In this document: piece by piece, positions 33,788 through 43,414 of the stretch | Layout of the letters: every line of letters begins with the position of its first letter | Numbering within the stretch: position 1 is the first letter of the stretch | Origin: CAVPDE01 sp963707125 | Lineage (GTDB): Bacteria; Desulfobacterota; DSM-4660; Desulfatiglandales; HGW-15 | NCBI GenBank assembly: GCA_963707125.1 | Contig: CAVPOU010000013.1 | Coordinates: 124,001 to 188,000, forward strand | Length of the DNA stretch: 64,000 nt | Direction: 5' to 3' | Notes under the pieces: model-generated | Databases searched by the model: none | What the model saw: the letters and a program-made list of their open reading frames with translations, nothing else | Told to the model about the DNA's origin: nothing | Translations under genes and position numbers: made by a program

Positions 33788-35371
33788 TCAGGAGTCTATG
33801 ATTTGCAGGGCTTCCTCTCTGTAAGCCTCCATGACATAGGGAATCCCGGTCACCTTGGCACATTCCTCGGTGAGAGACATCAAGTCCTTCCTGTTGATGT
33901 AGCGGACCTGCCAGCTTCTCGCACCGGCCATAAGCTGCTGGAGTCCAACCTTGAGCTTGTCCACGGCGCTGTAAATCCCGATGGCGCCCAGAGGAAGTTT
34001 TTCCGCTTCGGATCCGTACTTTTCCTTGAGGACCTCATAGTTCATGAAGATTTCTTCCTTGGTGGACCCATATCTGGAAACGGTGTTGGGGAGTCCTTTG
34101 TCCTCGCCTCTTAACCATTTTTCGGCATTTTTTCCTACCATCCCGGGAATCATCAGGGCTCGGCCCATGCAAACGGCCTTGCAATAAGGAGCGCCGAGAG
34201 CGAGGGCCTTGAAGACGTGATCCTCGGAAGAGAAGCCGCCTGCAAAAGCAATATCAGGTACCCAATTGCCTCTTTTTGCCAAGCGTTCGCAGAGTTCATA
34301 GGCCATGGAATGGAGATAAATGGAAGGGACACCCCACTCGTTCATCATTCTCCAGGGGCTCATGCCTGTTCCGCCCGGAGCGCCGTCGATCGTCAGCAGG
34401 TCGATTTTGGCATCGCTCGACCACCGGATGGCCATGGCCAGTTCCCGCATGGGATAGGCGCCGGTCTTCAGAGTCACACGCTTGGCCCCCAAGCCCCGGA
34501 CTCTTTCCACTTCCTTCATGAATCCTTCCTGGTCCACGAATCCGAGACGAGAGTGGCGTTCGAATTGCTTCAGAGGACCCGCTTTGAAAGCCGCCTGGAA
34601 AGCAGGGACTTCAGGGTCAGGGGTCACGATGTATCCCCGTTTCTTCAGTTCAATCGCCCTTTCGAGGGAGTTTACTTTGATCTCTCCGCCGATACACTTG
34701 GCACCCTGGCCCCATTTGAGCTCCACGGTCTCCACGCCCAATTTGCCGACCACGTATTCGGCTACCCCGTTGCGGGTGTCTTCTACGTTCATCTGGACGA
34801 GAATGTCGCCATAGCCCTCAAAGTAGCGGCGGTACTCTTTCACGCGTCGGTCCATTTCCGGAGATTTTTTCACCTTGCCCTGGTTGTTGAATTCCAGGTC
34901 AGGATCGATGCCGCAGACATTTTCCCCGCAAACCAGAACGATCCCGCTGATCGCAGCTCCGACCGCAAAGTGGTCCCAGTTCTTCCGCGCAATGTCCGTG
35001 CTGCCCAAGGCTCCTGTGAAGATGGGAACCTTCATCTTCACCTTATGGACGGCGCCGAAGGAGGTTTCCGTGTTGACTGCCGGAAAGGTGGCTTTATCAG
35101 GGTCCGGATCCACTCCTTTTGCTCCGAGAGCATACCCCATGATGTTGAGGTGAGAGTAGTCGACAGGATAGTCTTTGTCTGCTCCGGCCGTGATACTGCC
35201 GAAGGGTTGCGGATAAAGAAGCTCTCTGCCCCGGAAGGTGGCGTGGAACATGTCACAGCCTCCGCGGCACCCGTCCACACACCGACTGCAGATGCCGGAT
35301 TGAGGGGCTACATCCCTGGAGCGGTTGCTGGTTTGCATGGCTTCATTTGCATTGGGTCTTTGTAGATTCAT
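33788..35371 (-). CDS. FMN-binding glutamate synthase family protein
   Basis: The 527-residue protein has the FMN/glutamate-synthase barrel of GltB (VELKWGQGAKCIGGEIK, LLTIDGAPGGTGMSPWRMM, IAFAGGFSSEDHVFKALALGA), but no glutaminase domain and no CxxxxxCxxxxC [3Fe-4S] motif of classical GltB. It has a Cys cluster at its N-terminus (Cys28, 31, 35, 39 in ICSRCVDGCRGGC), perhaps an Fe-S site. Members of this family may form glutamate from 2-oxoglutarate with ammonia delivered by other subunits, or act on other substrates. GAGGAGGAG precedes the ATG. The leader carries a terminator and ANTAR-like hairpins. Confidence 0.85.
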   Translation of the reverse strand: MNLQRPNANEAMQTSNRSRDVAPQSGICSRCVDGCRGGCDMFHATFRGRELLYPQPFGSITAGADKDYPVDYSHLNIMGYALGAKGVDPDPDKATFPAVNTETSFGAVHKVKMKVPIFTGALGSTDIARKNWDHFAVGAAISGIVLVCGENVCGIDPDLEFNNQGKVKKSPEMDRRVKEYRRYFEGYGDILVQMNVEDTRNGVAEYVVGKLGVETVELKWGQGAKCIGGEIKVNSLERAIELKKRGYIVTPDPEVPAFQAAFKAGPLKQFERHSRLGFVDQEGFMKEVERVRGLGAKRVTLKTGAYPMRELAMAIRWSSDAKIDLLTIDGAPGGTGMSPWRMMNEWGVPSIYLHSMAYELCERLAKRGNWVPDIAFAGGFSSEDHVFKALALGAPYCKAVCMGRALMIPGMVGKNAEKWLRGEDKGLPNTVSRYGSTKEEIFMNYEVLKEKYGSEAEKLPLGAIGIYSAVDKLKVGLQQLMAGARSWQVRYINRKDLMSLTEECAKVTGIPYVMEAYREEALQIIDS

Positions 35372-35396
35372 AGGTCTCCTCCTCCTGAGTGATGAT

Positions 35397-35436
35397 AAAA
35401 AAAGGCGTCTCCCTCTGACGAGGAATAGACACCTTT
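35397..35436 (-). terminator. Leader terminator (attenuator) of the glutamate synthase operon
   Basis: On the minus strand AAAGGTGTCT pairs with AGACGCCTTT (one G-U pair), around an inner CCTC/GAGG stem, and is followed by a T tract (seven T in all with the stem end). It lies between the promoter at 35507-35535 and the start codon at 35371, so transcription can be stopped before the gene. Confidence 0.8.
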
Positions 35437-35477
35437 GTCTTGCGCATCCTTGAGCCTCTACACGTCATCGTGTAAAG
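35427..35477 (-). promoter_or_regulatory. Candidate ANTAR-responsive dual-hairpin leader RNA
   Basis: Two hairpins occur in the leader on the minus strand. Hairpin 1 (35455-35477) has the stem CTTTACAC/GTGTAGAG with loop GATGAC. Hairpin 2 (35427-35440) has the stem AGAC/GTCT with the six-base loop AAAGGT, which has A at position 1 and G at position 4 as in known ANTAR targets. Hairpin 2 uses the 5' arm of the terminator and would exclude it. The GAF-ANTAR gene is immediately upstream. Loop 1 has G rather than A at position 1, and the linker is about 14 bases. Confidence 0.5.
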
Positions 35478-35506
35478 ACTTCATCAGCACTGAAAATAAT
35501 CGGTTC

Positions 35507-35535
35507 TTTTAAGCAGAGCTAACGGAGGATGTCAA
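35507..35535 (-). promoter_or_regulatory. Sigma-70-type promoter of the glutamate synthase operon
   Basis: On the minus strand a perfect TTGACA (35530-35535) is followed after 17 bases by TTAAAA (35507-35512). It lies in the gap after the GAF-ANTAR gene, so the leader is about 130 nt. Confidence 0.6.
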
Positions 35536-35581
35536 GAAATTTCTTGGGGGCCGCAATGGCCTCAGTGCAAGCGGGTAGGTC

Positions 35582-36292
35582 TTAGATCTCTTCAGAAAGA
35601 AGAATGGCTTCTGCCACGTGACGCATGGATTTTCGGGAGTCCATGCTCCGCTTCTGGATCCAGCGATACGCCTGTTCCCCGGTCATGGAGCGGCGCCGCA
35701 TCAAAACCTCTTTGGCCCGCTCTACGAGTTTCCGGGTCTCAAGCTCTTCCTGGATCACTTTGGTCTTAACCATCAGTTCCGTGTTGAAAATCGCCACCGC
35801 CGCCTGATTGGCCACGGTCTTGATCAAATTGACTTCCGTTTCCGAAAAGTTGTGGGGCATGGCCGTGAAACAGTTGAGGACGCCGATGACCTTCCCTTCC
35901 TTGACGGCCATGGGAACGCTGACCATGGAGACGAGACCCAGTTTCCTGGCCATCTCTTTCTCCTTGAACAGGGGCTCCTTGAGCACATCCTGGATGATGA
36001 GAGACTGGTTGTGAGCGGCCACATAGCCCACCACGCCCTCATGCATATTCAGGGATCGGTCTTTGACATAATCAGGATCAATGGCCTGTGTGGCTTTGAG
36101 GCGTATCTTCTTGGGCGTCTCCGTTTCGTCGATCAGCCACAAGGAACAGATTTCCACTCCAGTCACCTTGGCCGTGACCATCACAATGAGCTTCAGGATC
36201 TCTTCGATATAGAAATCGGACGTGATAGCCTGACTGATATCCATCAGGGCCTTGATGTATTTGTCGTAGATTTCCGAGGGTGTTTTTTCCAT
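35582..36292 (-). CDS. GAF-ANTAR antiterminator protein
   Basis: The protein of 236 residues has a GAF sensor domain (about 15-170, SLWLIDETETPKKIRLKATQA, VGYVAAHNQSLIIQDV) and a C-terminal ANTAR RNA-binding domain (about 178-233, LVERAKEVLMRRRSMTGEQAYRWIQKRSM, then SRKSMRHVAEAIL). ANTAR proteins bind paired hexaloop hairpins in leader RNAs and prevent termination, often in nitrogen metabolism. The next gene on the same strand has such a leader. ATG 36292 is preferred over GTG 36301. It lies 12 bases after the YdbL-like gene. Confidence 0.88.
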   Translation of the reverse strand: MEKTPSEIYDKYIKALMDISQAITSDFYIEEILKLIVMVTAKVTGVEICSLWLIDETETPKKIRLKATQAIDPDYVKDRSLNMHEGVVGYVAAHNQSLIIQDVLKEPLFKEKEMARKLGLVSMVSVPMAVKEGKVIGVLNCFTAMPHNFSETEVNLIKTVANQAAVAIFNTELMVKTKVIQEELETRKLVERAKEVLMRRRSMTGEQAYRWIQKRSMDSRKSMRHVAEAILLSEEI

Positions 36293-36304
36293 AGAACCCA
36301 CAAC

Positions 36305-36844
36305 CTACCTTGTCGGCTTTTGCCACTCCTTGGCAAAGATCTCTGCGATGCGGTTCACCTGACTGGGGTCGATCTTTAAGGATCTGGCCACCTCCTCGTA
36401 GAGCTGTTTTCTCATGGAGTTCTCTGCCGTCACGAGAGCGTTTAAATCCCGTTTTTCCGTGAGCTCCAGTTTCTGTGTGTTCCCGAGGGACACGTAGCCG
36501 CTGTTGTTCTCAACCACTGCCCCTTTCGCATAGTAAGGCTTCATCTGCTGGTAATTCGCCTTCATTCTCTCTTTGAGGGCCCGAATGGTCGGGTTGGAGA
36601 CGGTCGTCGCATCCTCGGCCCAGGCTGAGTTCGCCTCGAGGCGGGCGAGCATGTTCCTCCAGAAGGAGGTCTTGTCATCCTTGACCGGCTTTTCCTTGTC
36701 CTGGCCTCGAATGTCCTTTACAATTTCCCCGGCCACGGACTCCACTTTTTCCGCAGGAAAGTAGATGTTGATGGTCACACAGGCAAAGGTGAAAATCGTT
36801 ACCCCGAAGATTAATGCCCGAAGGGCTTTTCTGCCTCTATTCAT
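36305..36844 (-). CDS. DUF1318 (YdbL-like) lipoprotein with YnbE-like N-terminus
   Basis: The protein of 179 residues begins with a lipoprotein signal (ALIFGVTIFTFAC) and then VTINIYFPAEKVE, like the E. coli YnbE peptide, joined to a DUF1318/YdbL domain (VSNPTIRALKERMKANYQQMKPYYAKGAVVENNSGY). In E. coli YdbH, YnbE and YdbL act together in outer-membrane lipid homeostasis; here YnbE and YdbL are fused. GCAGGAGG precedes the ATG at 36844. The frame is continuous with the upstream YdbH-like gene because the spacer repeat carries no stop codon. Confidence 0.8.
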   Translation of the reverse strand: MNRGRKALRALIFGVTIFTFACVTINIYFPAEKVESVAGEIVKDIRGQDKEKPVKDDKTSFWRNMLARLEANSAWAEDATTVSNPTIRALKERMKANYQQMKPYYAKGAVVENNSGYVSLGNTQKLELTEKRDLNALVTAENSMRKQLYEEVARSLKIDPSQVNRIAEIFAKEWQKPTR

Positions 36845-39800
36845 TTCCAACCTCCTGCTCAATCCCTCAATACCAGAATTCCTCAATTCCTTAATTCTTG
36901 TTCTTGGGATTTTGGGTTTTGTTCTTCGGCCGACATGCTCCCCAGAGGCCTCACGCTTAATTCTTTTCACCATGTCTTTGAAACGGATCTGGCGGTCAGG
37001 GTCTTGATTTACAACATTTACACCTGAAAAGCCATTTCTTTTCACTAGATAGACCTTATCCCCTTCTTTGAGGGGGCCGTCAATTTTGAAGGCATCGTTT
37101 TCAAGGGAAGCCTGGATCGCGATCTTGTCGTAGGGGAACTCCTTGAAAAAAGAAGTGAGCGCCCCTGCCAGTCCAATGAAAGGGCTCCCGCCCCCGCCGA
37201 TCTGGGCGATGTTCTCCACAGCTCTGACACTTATTTTCTGGGGCACATCTTTGGTTTTGACCGTCTCCATGAAAAGATCAAATCGTTGAGGTTCACCGCC
37301 TACCATCTCCAGGTTTTTAACCTGTCCTTTGAGAACGCCTTCGATTGTTTCGAATGGAGTTCCTTTGGTGAGTTCTGCTAGATTGAGATCTTTCCACGTC
37401 GCGTCCAGGAGAAACGTCGGAGTCGTGCCAAAAGCTCCCGACTCACCGAGGTTTGAAAAAACGATTTCCCCTCCAAAAGTCCGAACTCTTACGTCGCCCT
37501 TGGTTTGGATCCTGTCGCCATCAAAATGCACTACATCGAGTTTTCCCAGGATCGAACCCGGCACAGGGTGTGACCAGATGTCAGAGAGAATGGGAGCTAG
37601 GTCGGCCTCTTTCAAGGTTGCGCTCGTCACGACGAAAGGCGAGAGGGTGAAAAGCCCATGGAGCGATATCGGGCCGAGTTCGATCTCTCCACCTGAAACT
37701 TGGATGGAATCCTGGGGTATGAAAGAAATGAGATTTGGAGTGATGTGGGCTCGAGCAGCGAAGGACTGCATCGGGAGATAGGGGAGGGCGATCGACTGAA
37801 TAACTAGGTTTCCTTCTTGCTTAAGGCCCATAGAAAAAGGAAATCTCCCTCTGAAAGAAGACTCCACAAAAGCCCCGAGATTTTCGCCCCAGAAGGGCAG
37901 ATCGAGTTCAATCCCTTCAATCGTGACCCTTTTTCCGAGAATCTTCCCGTCGTGCCATGAGCAGTGGCCGAGAAGCCTCCAACCCTCGGTCTCCTTTTGA
38001 AACTCCATCTCAGCCATGAAGTCTCCTCCCACATCGAGTTCTGAGAGGAATGGCACTTCTCGCTCCATGGGCTCTTTGAAGAAAAGCTGGAAAGCAGGCT
38101 TGAGGTGCATCCACGGAAGACGGACACGGAGGTGACATGGCTTCTGTAGCATGAGATCTTTGAGTTGTCCTTCTGCTTCAAGGGACAGGAGATCTTTTAA
38201 CACCAACTTTACTCCCGATAGGTCGGCGGTCCTGCTGGACAAATCGTAATCGCCCTGGGCCTGAAAATCCAGGCTGTTCCTGTTCAAATCGAGATAGATC
38301 CGATCGTAAAGAAAGCCTCCTTGTCGCGCACTCCCCTGCATACGAGCCGTCCATTTCGTCCAACTCATGTCTCCGGTCGCCGCGATGCTGAGTCCAAGGG
38401 AGATTTTTTCGCCGGCGTGCCTGGAATCAGGACTCTGAAAAGCGAACTGGTCGAGATTCCATTTTGATTCCAGAAGCCAATGTCCATCTTCTTTCAGAGT
38501 GCCTTTCATCAAGAGGGAATCGAGTCCCTCTATTTGCCAATCCGGAGGGGATCAGGCTCAGAGCCTGTGCCAAAGTGAAAATCCTGACCTCTTTACCTTC
38601 CAGGCCAAAGGTTACCTGGCCATCATGAGAGTCCACGGACAACTGCAAGTTCTTCATTGAGGAAGCGTGAATGTCGATTCTCGGGAAGCTGAGTTGGGTT
38701 GGGGCAAAATGAATCGTTCCACTTTGGGTCTGTGCGTTTATGTCTGGAGCTTGGACCCGCTTGCCCCCGAGAGGGAATTCGACCTGGGAAGCCCGGAAGT
38801 TCAGATTCTGCACATCAAAATCCAAGCCTTTCCCTGACGCCGAAAAATCCGCTCTTGCGGAATGGACTCCCATGCCCTTCCACGAGAGCTCCCCCTTTTC
38901 CACGGCGAAAATCAACGCGGTCTCGACAGCAGGGAAGAGGCCTTTCACCTGAAGGTCCGCCGTGACCACTCCGCGCCCATGGGTATCGGGCATCGTGAAA
39001 GACACATCGTTGTCTTTCAGCCGGGCTTGAAGCTCGCAATTCCACTGCCAGGTGTTTTCCTCGAGGATGCCATCGAGGTTGCCGGTCACGTCAGCCACAC
39101 CTCCGAACTCGAAAGAGGACGGCTTTATTCCAAAGGCCTGAGAGAGCAAAGGCCAGGCCTTCTGGAGGGTCATCTGCAAAACAAGACCGGTGAGTTTCAC
39201 TTCCGGATTGGCGCCCGTCAGAGCATGCAGCGCGCCGGTTGCTTCCAGGATCTGGTTCAAAATCAGATGAAAGCGCTGAGCACCGGCTCTTCCACTGGAG
39301 AAATCCACAAAACCATCGGCATTGAAGTGTATCGCAAAGAGGGGACGGAGACCCGATCCCCTGTTTCAAAGTGAGGTTATCAGAGGAAAGACGAGCAGAG
39401 TTGAAAGTAAGGAGCCCTTTGTTCCGGTCGTACACGACCAAGGCCTCGCCGGAGATACTTTCCGCTTTCCCACGAGGCGTCGTGAATGTCATCTCCTCGC
39501 CTTTCAGGGACATCCGGACTTCCGGATCGACTATGGAAATCGCACGATCCGCCGTGAGACGGAGGTGCGGCATGGTCACTTCCATTTCCTCAGAAGGCCA
39601 TCGCAGGCGACCATAGCAGGTTATCTGCAGGGATTCGTCCTCATTCAAACTGAGGTGAATTCCGCTCATCGTCAAGATTTGTTGGCCCATTTCGATGTTC
39701 ATGTGGCCGCCGGAAAGTTTCGCATCATCGACCCGGATATCCCGGAAGAGCAGCAGAGCAACAAAGCCCTCTCGCCAGTTGACCGGAAAAGCTGCTGACC

Positions 39801-40189
39801 GCCGTTTTATCGCCGATCTCCGTCAGGCGGGAGGGTTGATGGGTGTTCAGGGAGAGCCCGGTGATGGTGAGATGATTTACCACCAGGCTTCTTCGAGTGA
39901 AGGAGCCTTGAAGAGAAAGTTCCGTGACCAATTCGGTAATTTCCAGGTGACGCAACTGGACATGGTCGCTGAGCTGGATCCCCCTGGCATGAATGAGGAG
40001 CGGATTCAGAGAATAGGAGAATTCACGGATGGAGCACTCGGTGCCGGTCGCCTGTGAGATGGATTGTTCAACCAGAGCTTTGACTTCGCCGGGAGACTCC
40101 AAGTAATAGAGGACCACGGCGAAGGCAGTGCAAAGGACAAGCAGTAGCACCACTCCAAGAAGAATCAGGATTTTCCACTTCCTTCCCAT
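36845..40189 (-). pseudogene. YdbH/AsmA-like envelope protein gene with three frameshifts
   Basis: An N-terminal membrane anchor (WKILILLGVVLLLVLCTAFAVVLYYL) and a very long beta-rich AsmA/YdbH-like region span about 1,110 residues. Three frame changes occur: at TTTT (39787-39790 on this strand), GGGG (39358-39361) and CCCC (38547-38550). Removing one base at each restores continuous protein (for example SSFPVNWREGFVALLLFRD, LKQGSGLRPLFAIHFNADG, LIPPDWQIEGLDSLLMKG). The gene could be decaying or contain sequencing errors. Its product would bridge inner and outer membrane for lipid transport, as YdbH does. It starts one base after the peptidase stop and reads in-frame into the YdbL-like gene. 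Confidence 0.75.
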
Positions 40190-40190
40190 C

Positions 40191-41246
40191 CTAAGAGGAA
40201 ACCCCGTCCTTCCGGACATTCTGCAGGCTTAACCATTCGCGGGTTTTGTCTATAAGATTTCCCTTCTCTTCGGACAAATTCTGGAAGAAAGCAACGAAAT
40301 CTTTGATGGAGTTTCCTTTCCGGGCCAGAACGCTTTCGAAAAGCAAGTAATGGCGATGGTAGAGGCCCACGGACATCAAGTAGGCATTGTTAAGCCCGGC
40401 TTGACCGAAATTCGCAAAACGCCGAGTCCTCATCCGGCCCTTGACCCCTTCAAAGGGGTCCAGATGGCGGGTGAAGATCTTTTCCCTTCCAGAGAGCTTC
40501 AGGCCATAGGTCATTTGTGCATCCTTGTAAAGGGCATCCAATTCCGATAGAAGGGAGGCCAGGAAGGTGGAGAAAAGGATCTCATCGGCGATGGAATCCC
40601 GCGCTTCCAGGGTCGCAGGGTGAGCAGGGCCAAACGTTTGTTCGAGGAAGAGCAGGGCGCCCCGTTTCCCGATCAGTTGTGCCAGACCTTCGTTGAACTC
40701 ACCCTGTCCTTTGACATAGAGGGTGGTGTGGACCATCTCGTGGAGAATCGTCTCGACGAGGTTCAGGTCCGAGCCCTGGATCAGATTCAATGGGAGGGGA
40801 TCTTTGAACCAGCCGAGGGTGCTGTATGCCTCCGCTCTTCCGACAAAGGTGTCGAGGTCTTTGGCCAGGAGCCTGTCTCTTTCCGTTCTGGCGCGATCGA
40901 GCTCGAAGAAACCCAGGTAGGGGACACGTCCCGCCACAGGGAACCACCAGGTCACCAACGTCAGTTCGTCCTTTGGGGACGCGGACACGGTGTAAATGGG
41001 AGACTGATCTCTCAGGTTGATGGTTTCATAATTTTCGGATTTCTTAAGTCCTAACTCATTTTCTCCAAAATCCTTGATGTGGGAAACCAGGGAAAGCCGT
41101 CTTTTTTCGGGGGAAGGGAGGGATTCCTGCTGGAGAGCCTCTTCCACCGGAACAGCATGATAAAGAAACCGAAACTGCCCTGCTGCGGCGTGAAAGAGAT
41201 AGCCCACTTGACAGCCTGAGGTAAGGAGCAGAACAGGCAGGAACAT
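40191..41246 (-). CDS. Zinc aminopeptidase-like lipoprotein (DUF2265 family)
   Basis: The protein of 351 residues begins with a lipoprotein signal (FLPVLLLTSGC) and contains a gluzincin motif HEMVHTTLYVKGQGEFNEGLA, where HExxH and the downstream Glu bind zinc. This matches a family annotated as putative aminopeptidases. It would act in the periplasm, anchored to the membrane. AAGG lies a few bases before the start. The YdbH-like gene starts directly after its stop. Confidence 0.82.
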   Translation of the reverse strand: MFLPVLLLTSGCQVGYLFHAAAGQFRFLYHAVPVEEALQQESLPSPEKRRLSLVSHIKDFGENELGLKKSENYETINLRDQSPIYTVSASPKDELTLVTWWFPVAGRVPYLGFFELDRARTERDRLLAKDLDTFVGRAEAYSTLGWFKDPLPLNLIQGSDLNLVETILHEMVHTTLYVKGQGEFNEGLAQLIGKRGALLFLEQTFGPAHPATLEARDSIADEILFSTFLASLLSELDALYKDAQMTYGLKLSGREKIFTRHLDPFEGVKGRMRTRRFANFGQAGLNNAYLMSVGLYHRHYLLFESVLARKGNSIKDFVAFFQNLSEEKGNLIDKTREWLSLQNVRKDGVSS

Positions 41247-41604
41247 GAAAAGCCTTGGAAATTGCCCGGGATCTTGTGCATCATCGGTTTGCTATTTTCC
41301 ATGTTGAGTTCATGCCCTGTACCACGGACAAACTCTGTTTGTCCGTGCCACCCAATACGCACGAATAGCTTTCTTGCGGTGCCACGGACAAACGTCTGTT
41401 TGTCCGTGTGCGTGAGCCTTGCACCTTGCGCCTTACCCCTTGCACCGTTATTCAATGTCCTTCTCATACCAGTGCTCAAAAACGATCAGATTCCATAACT
41501 GCCATGAGGTGTGCTGACGGCCGCTGGGAGACAGATCGATGATGTAGTTAGAATACTATCTCTTTTTTGACGGGTTCTCCAATGGAAAATCAAAAAATCA
41601 CAAA
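41247..41604. other. Gene-free interval with hairpin repeats
   Basis: No coding frame is convincing in these 358 bases. The interval holds two CACGGACAAAC hairpins (see 41322-41407) and GCACCTTGCGCCTT-type imperfect repeats at about 41420-41450. Confidence 0.5.
41322..41407. repeat. Pair of CACGGACAAAC hairpins
   Basis: Two near-identical palindromes, 41322-41346 and 41382-41407, have arms CACGGACAAA and TTTGTCCGTG with three- to six-base loops. They are separated by 35 unrelated bases. Confidence 0.8.
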
Positions 41605-41979
41605 TCAGCCATCGCAAATCCCTCCATTTTGGCGCCTCACGAATATGAGATTTGATGTCAGGTGTTTCATGGAATCCACCAAGCGATAGGTGGTCATCTG
41701 CCCAGCGGGCGCCCCCTCATCCAGGAGTTCGAACTCCAGGGGAGTTTCCCCATTGAGGGTTCGGAGGAGAGTGCCTCCCCTCACAATGTGAATTGTCACG
41801 GGGACCTTTTCATCTCCTCTGAGCCATGATCCGGACCAATAGTAAAAGGGGGAGATGATGGAGCCTGGAACAAGGATCATGCAGGCCGGGACAGGGCTCG
41901 CAAAGAGGAGAGAAAGCAGGAACAGGAGAAGGAGTGCACTGATCCGTTTGCGGGCTGCAGGCCCTTGGCTAGTTATCAT
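41605..41979 (-). CDS. Secreted protein of unknown function
   Basis: The frame of 124 residues begins with a basic region and a strong signal sequence (ISALLLLFLLSLLFASPVPAC, possibly a lipobox PAC). The mature part (PVTIHIVRGGTLLRTLNGETPLEFELLDEG) looks beta-rich. I do not recognise the family. It stands alone between a repeat-rich gap and the divergent MBL gene. Confidence 0.55.
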   Translation of the reverse strand: MITSQGPAARKRISALLLLFLLSLLFASPVPACMILVPGSIISPFYYWSGSWLRGDEKVPVTIHIVRGGTLLRTLNGETPLEFELLDEGAPAGQMTTYRLVDSMKHLTSNLIFVRRQNGGICDG

Positions 41980-42116
41980 GAGATCTTCAACAACTCTTTT
42001 GAATTGACAGTGGGACAGCTGTTGACTTAAACTGCTATTACTTTGAATTTAAACACATTCTCCGCGGGCTGTTTACTCCAAAGAAGCCTGAATCTCGTTG
42101 TCCCGGGGAAGGCGCT

Positions 42117-42963
42117 ATGAAAATCAAGTTTTGGGGCACGCGTGGCTCCATTGCTGTTCCTGGCAGAGACACCATTCTTTATGGCGGAAACACGACGTGT
42201 CTCGAGATCACCCTGGAGAGCGGGCGCGTTATCATCATTGATGCCGGAACCGGGATCAGACCTCTCGGTGACAAGCTGTCAGCCGAGAGCGAAACCCTGG
42301 ATATTCACCTTCTCATCACCCACATCCACTGGGATCACGTGCTCGGCTTTCCTTACTTCGGCCCTCTTTACAAGGGCTCGACCCATCTGAAGATCGACGG
42401 CTACCATACGTGCATGAACGGGCTCAAGAACACCTTCGAAAACAAGATGGGGGATGGGTTTTTCCCGGTCAAATTTACAGACCTCAAAGCCAAAATCACA
42501 TATCTGGAGAAACTGCGCCATGGCGCCCTTGAAGTGGACGGGGCAGTGATCAGTTCTGCACCCCTCCATCATCCCCAGGGCGGATTCGCATTCCGGTTCA
42601 AAGAAGGGAATAAGAGTTTTCGTTTTCATGACGGATAACGAACTCCGTGAGGATGAGTGGAAGGGCAGGACCCCGAAGGATTATATCAAGTTCTGCAAGG
42701 GGGCTGACATCCTGGTCCATGACTCTCAGTATATCCCTGGAGAGATTGAAGACCATCGTGATTGGGGGCACTCCGACTACGGAGCTGCTTTCGCAATGGC
42801 TGACAAAGCCAACGTGAAAAGACTCGTCCTGACCCACCACGATCCTGCCAGGACCGATCTCGAAGTGACCGCCCTGACAACGGAGTGTGAAGCCCTTGCC
42901 AGAGCAAAAAAATCCGGCATGGTCATCGAAGCAGCGATGGAAATGAGCGAGCTGGAGCTCTAG
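42117..42963 (+). pseudogene. MBL-fold hydrolase (RNase Z/PhnP-like), one frameshift
   Basis: The two frames together encode about 280 residues of a metallo-beta-lactamase-fold phosphodiesterase-like protein. The first part has KFWGTRGSIAVPG, VIIIDAGTGIRPLG and the metal motif LLITHIHWDHVLGFPYF. The second part, from 42628, has MTDNELRED, DILVHDSQY, GHSDYGAAFAMADKANVKRLVLTHHDP. The frame changes at TTTT (42617-42620); deleting one T gives KSFVFMTDNEL. Because the rest is well conserved, this is as likely a base-calling error as a real lesion. The next gene follows five bases later. Confidence 0.8.
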
Positions 42964-42967
42964 CCGC

Positions 42968-43414
42968 ATGGACAAAATCTTTGAACTGATCACTCAGCCG
43001 GAAAAGGAAGAGGGAAAAAAGACAGAAGTGCGGCTCGGCATCAGGGTCAAGCTCTCCTCTTTTGAAACGACCTGCTTTGTCACCCAACCCTGTCAGTCCT
43101 ATCGAGCCCTGGAATCCGAGGTCCAGGGCATCCGGCAGAATATTGAAAATGTGTTGAAAGAGGCCCGGGATGTCTTTGAGGGTTCCTCAAGAAAAGACAG
43201 TCTCGGTTTGAGACCGGATATGAACGCAGGAGAAATCTGGCCCATTCTTTCCGCGATCCTTGATGAAGGGGATTTTATCCAGGCCTTCAATGCTCTGGAG
43301 GAAGGGAAAAGGAAAGAGGTTGCCGAGCATGTCCTCACCCACTGCAACGTTTTCTCCGGCAGGGCAGCCGTTTTTTCCTCACGCTATGACGATAAATCCG
43401 CATTAATGGAATAA
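42968..43414 (+). CDS. Conserved-looking protein of unknown function
   Basis: The 148-residue frame directly follows the MBL gene. It is hydrophilic, with a beta-rich N-terminal half (TEVRLGIRVKLSSFETTCFVTQP) and a helical C-terminal half (IQAFNALEEGKRKEVAEHVLTHC). No motif is recognised. Composition and spacing support a real gene. Confidence 0.6.
   Translation: MDKIFELITQPEKEEGKKTEVRLGIRVKLSSFETTCFVTQPCQSYRALESEVQGIRQNIENVLKEARDVFEGSSRKDSLGLRPDMNAGEIWPILSAILDEGDFIQAFNALEEGKRKEVAEHVLTHCNVFSGRAAVFSSRYDDKSALME

Noticed and set aside
34217..35365. 382-residue plus-strand open frame opposite the FMN-glutamate synthase gene
   Set aside because: The minus strand encodes clear glutamate synthase motifs; the plus-strand frame is a shadow.
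35397..35477. Metabolite riboswitch in the glutamate synthase leader
   Set aside because: No known aptamer consensus (glycine, guanidine, glutamine, SAM and others recalled) fits; the adjacent GAF-ANTAR gene gives a better explanation.
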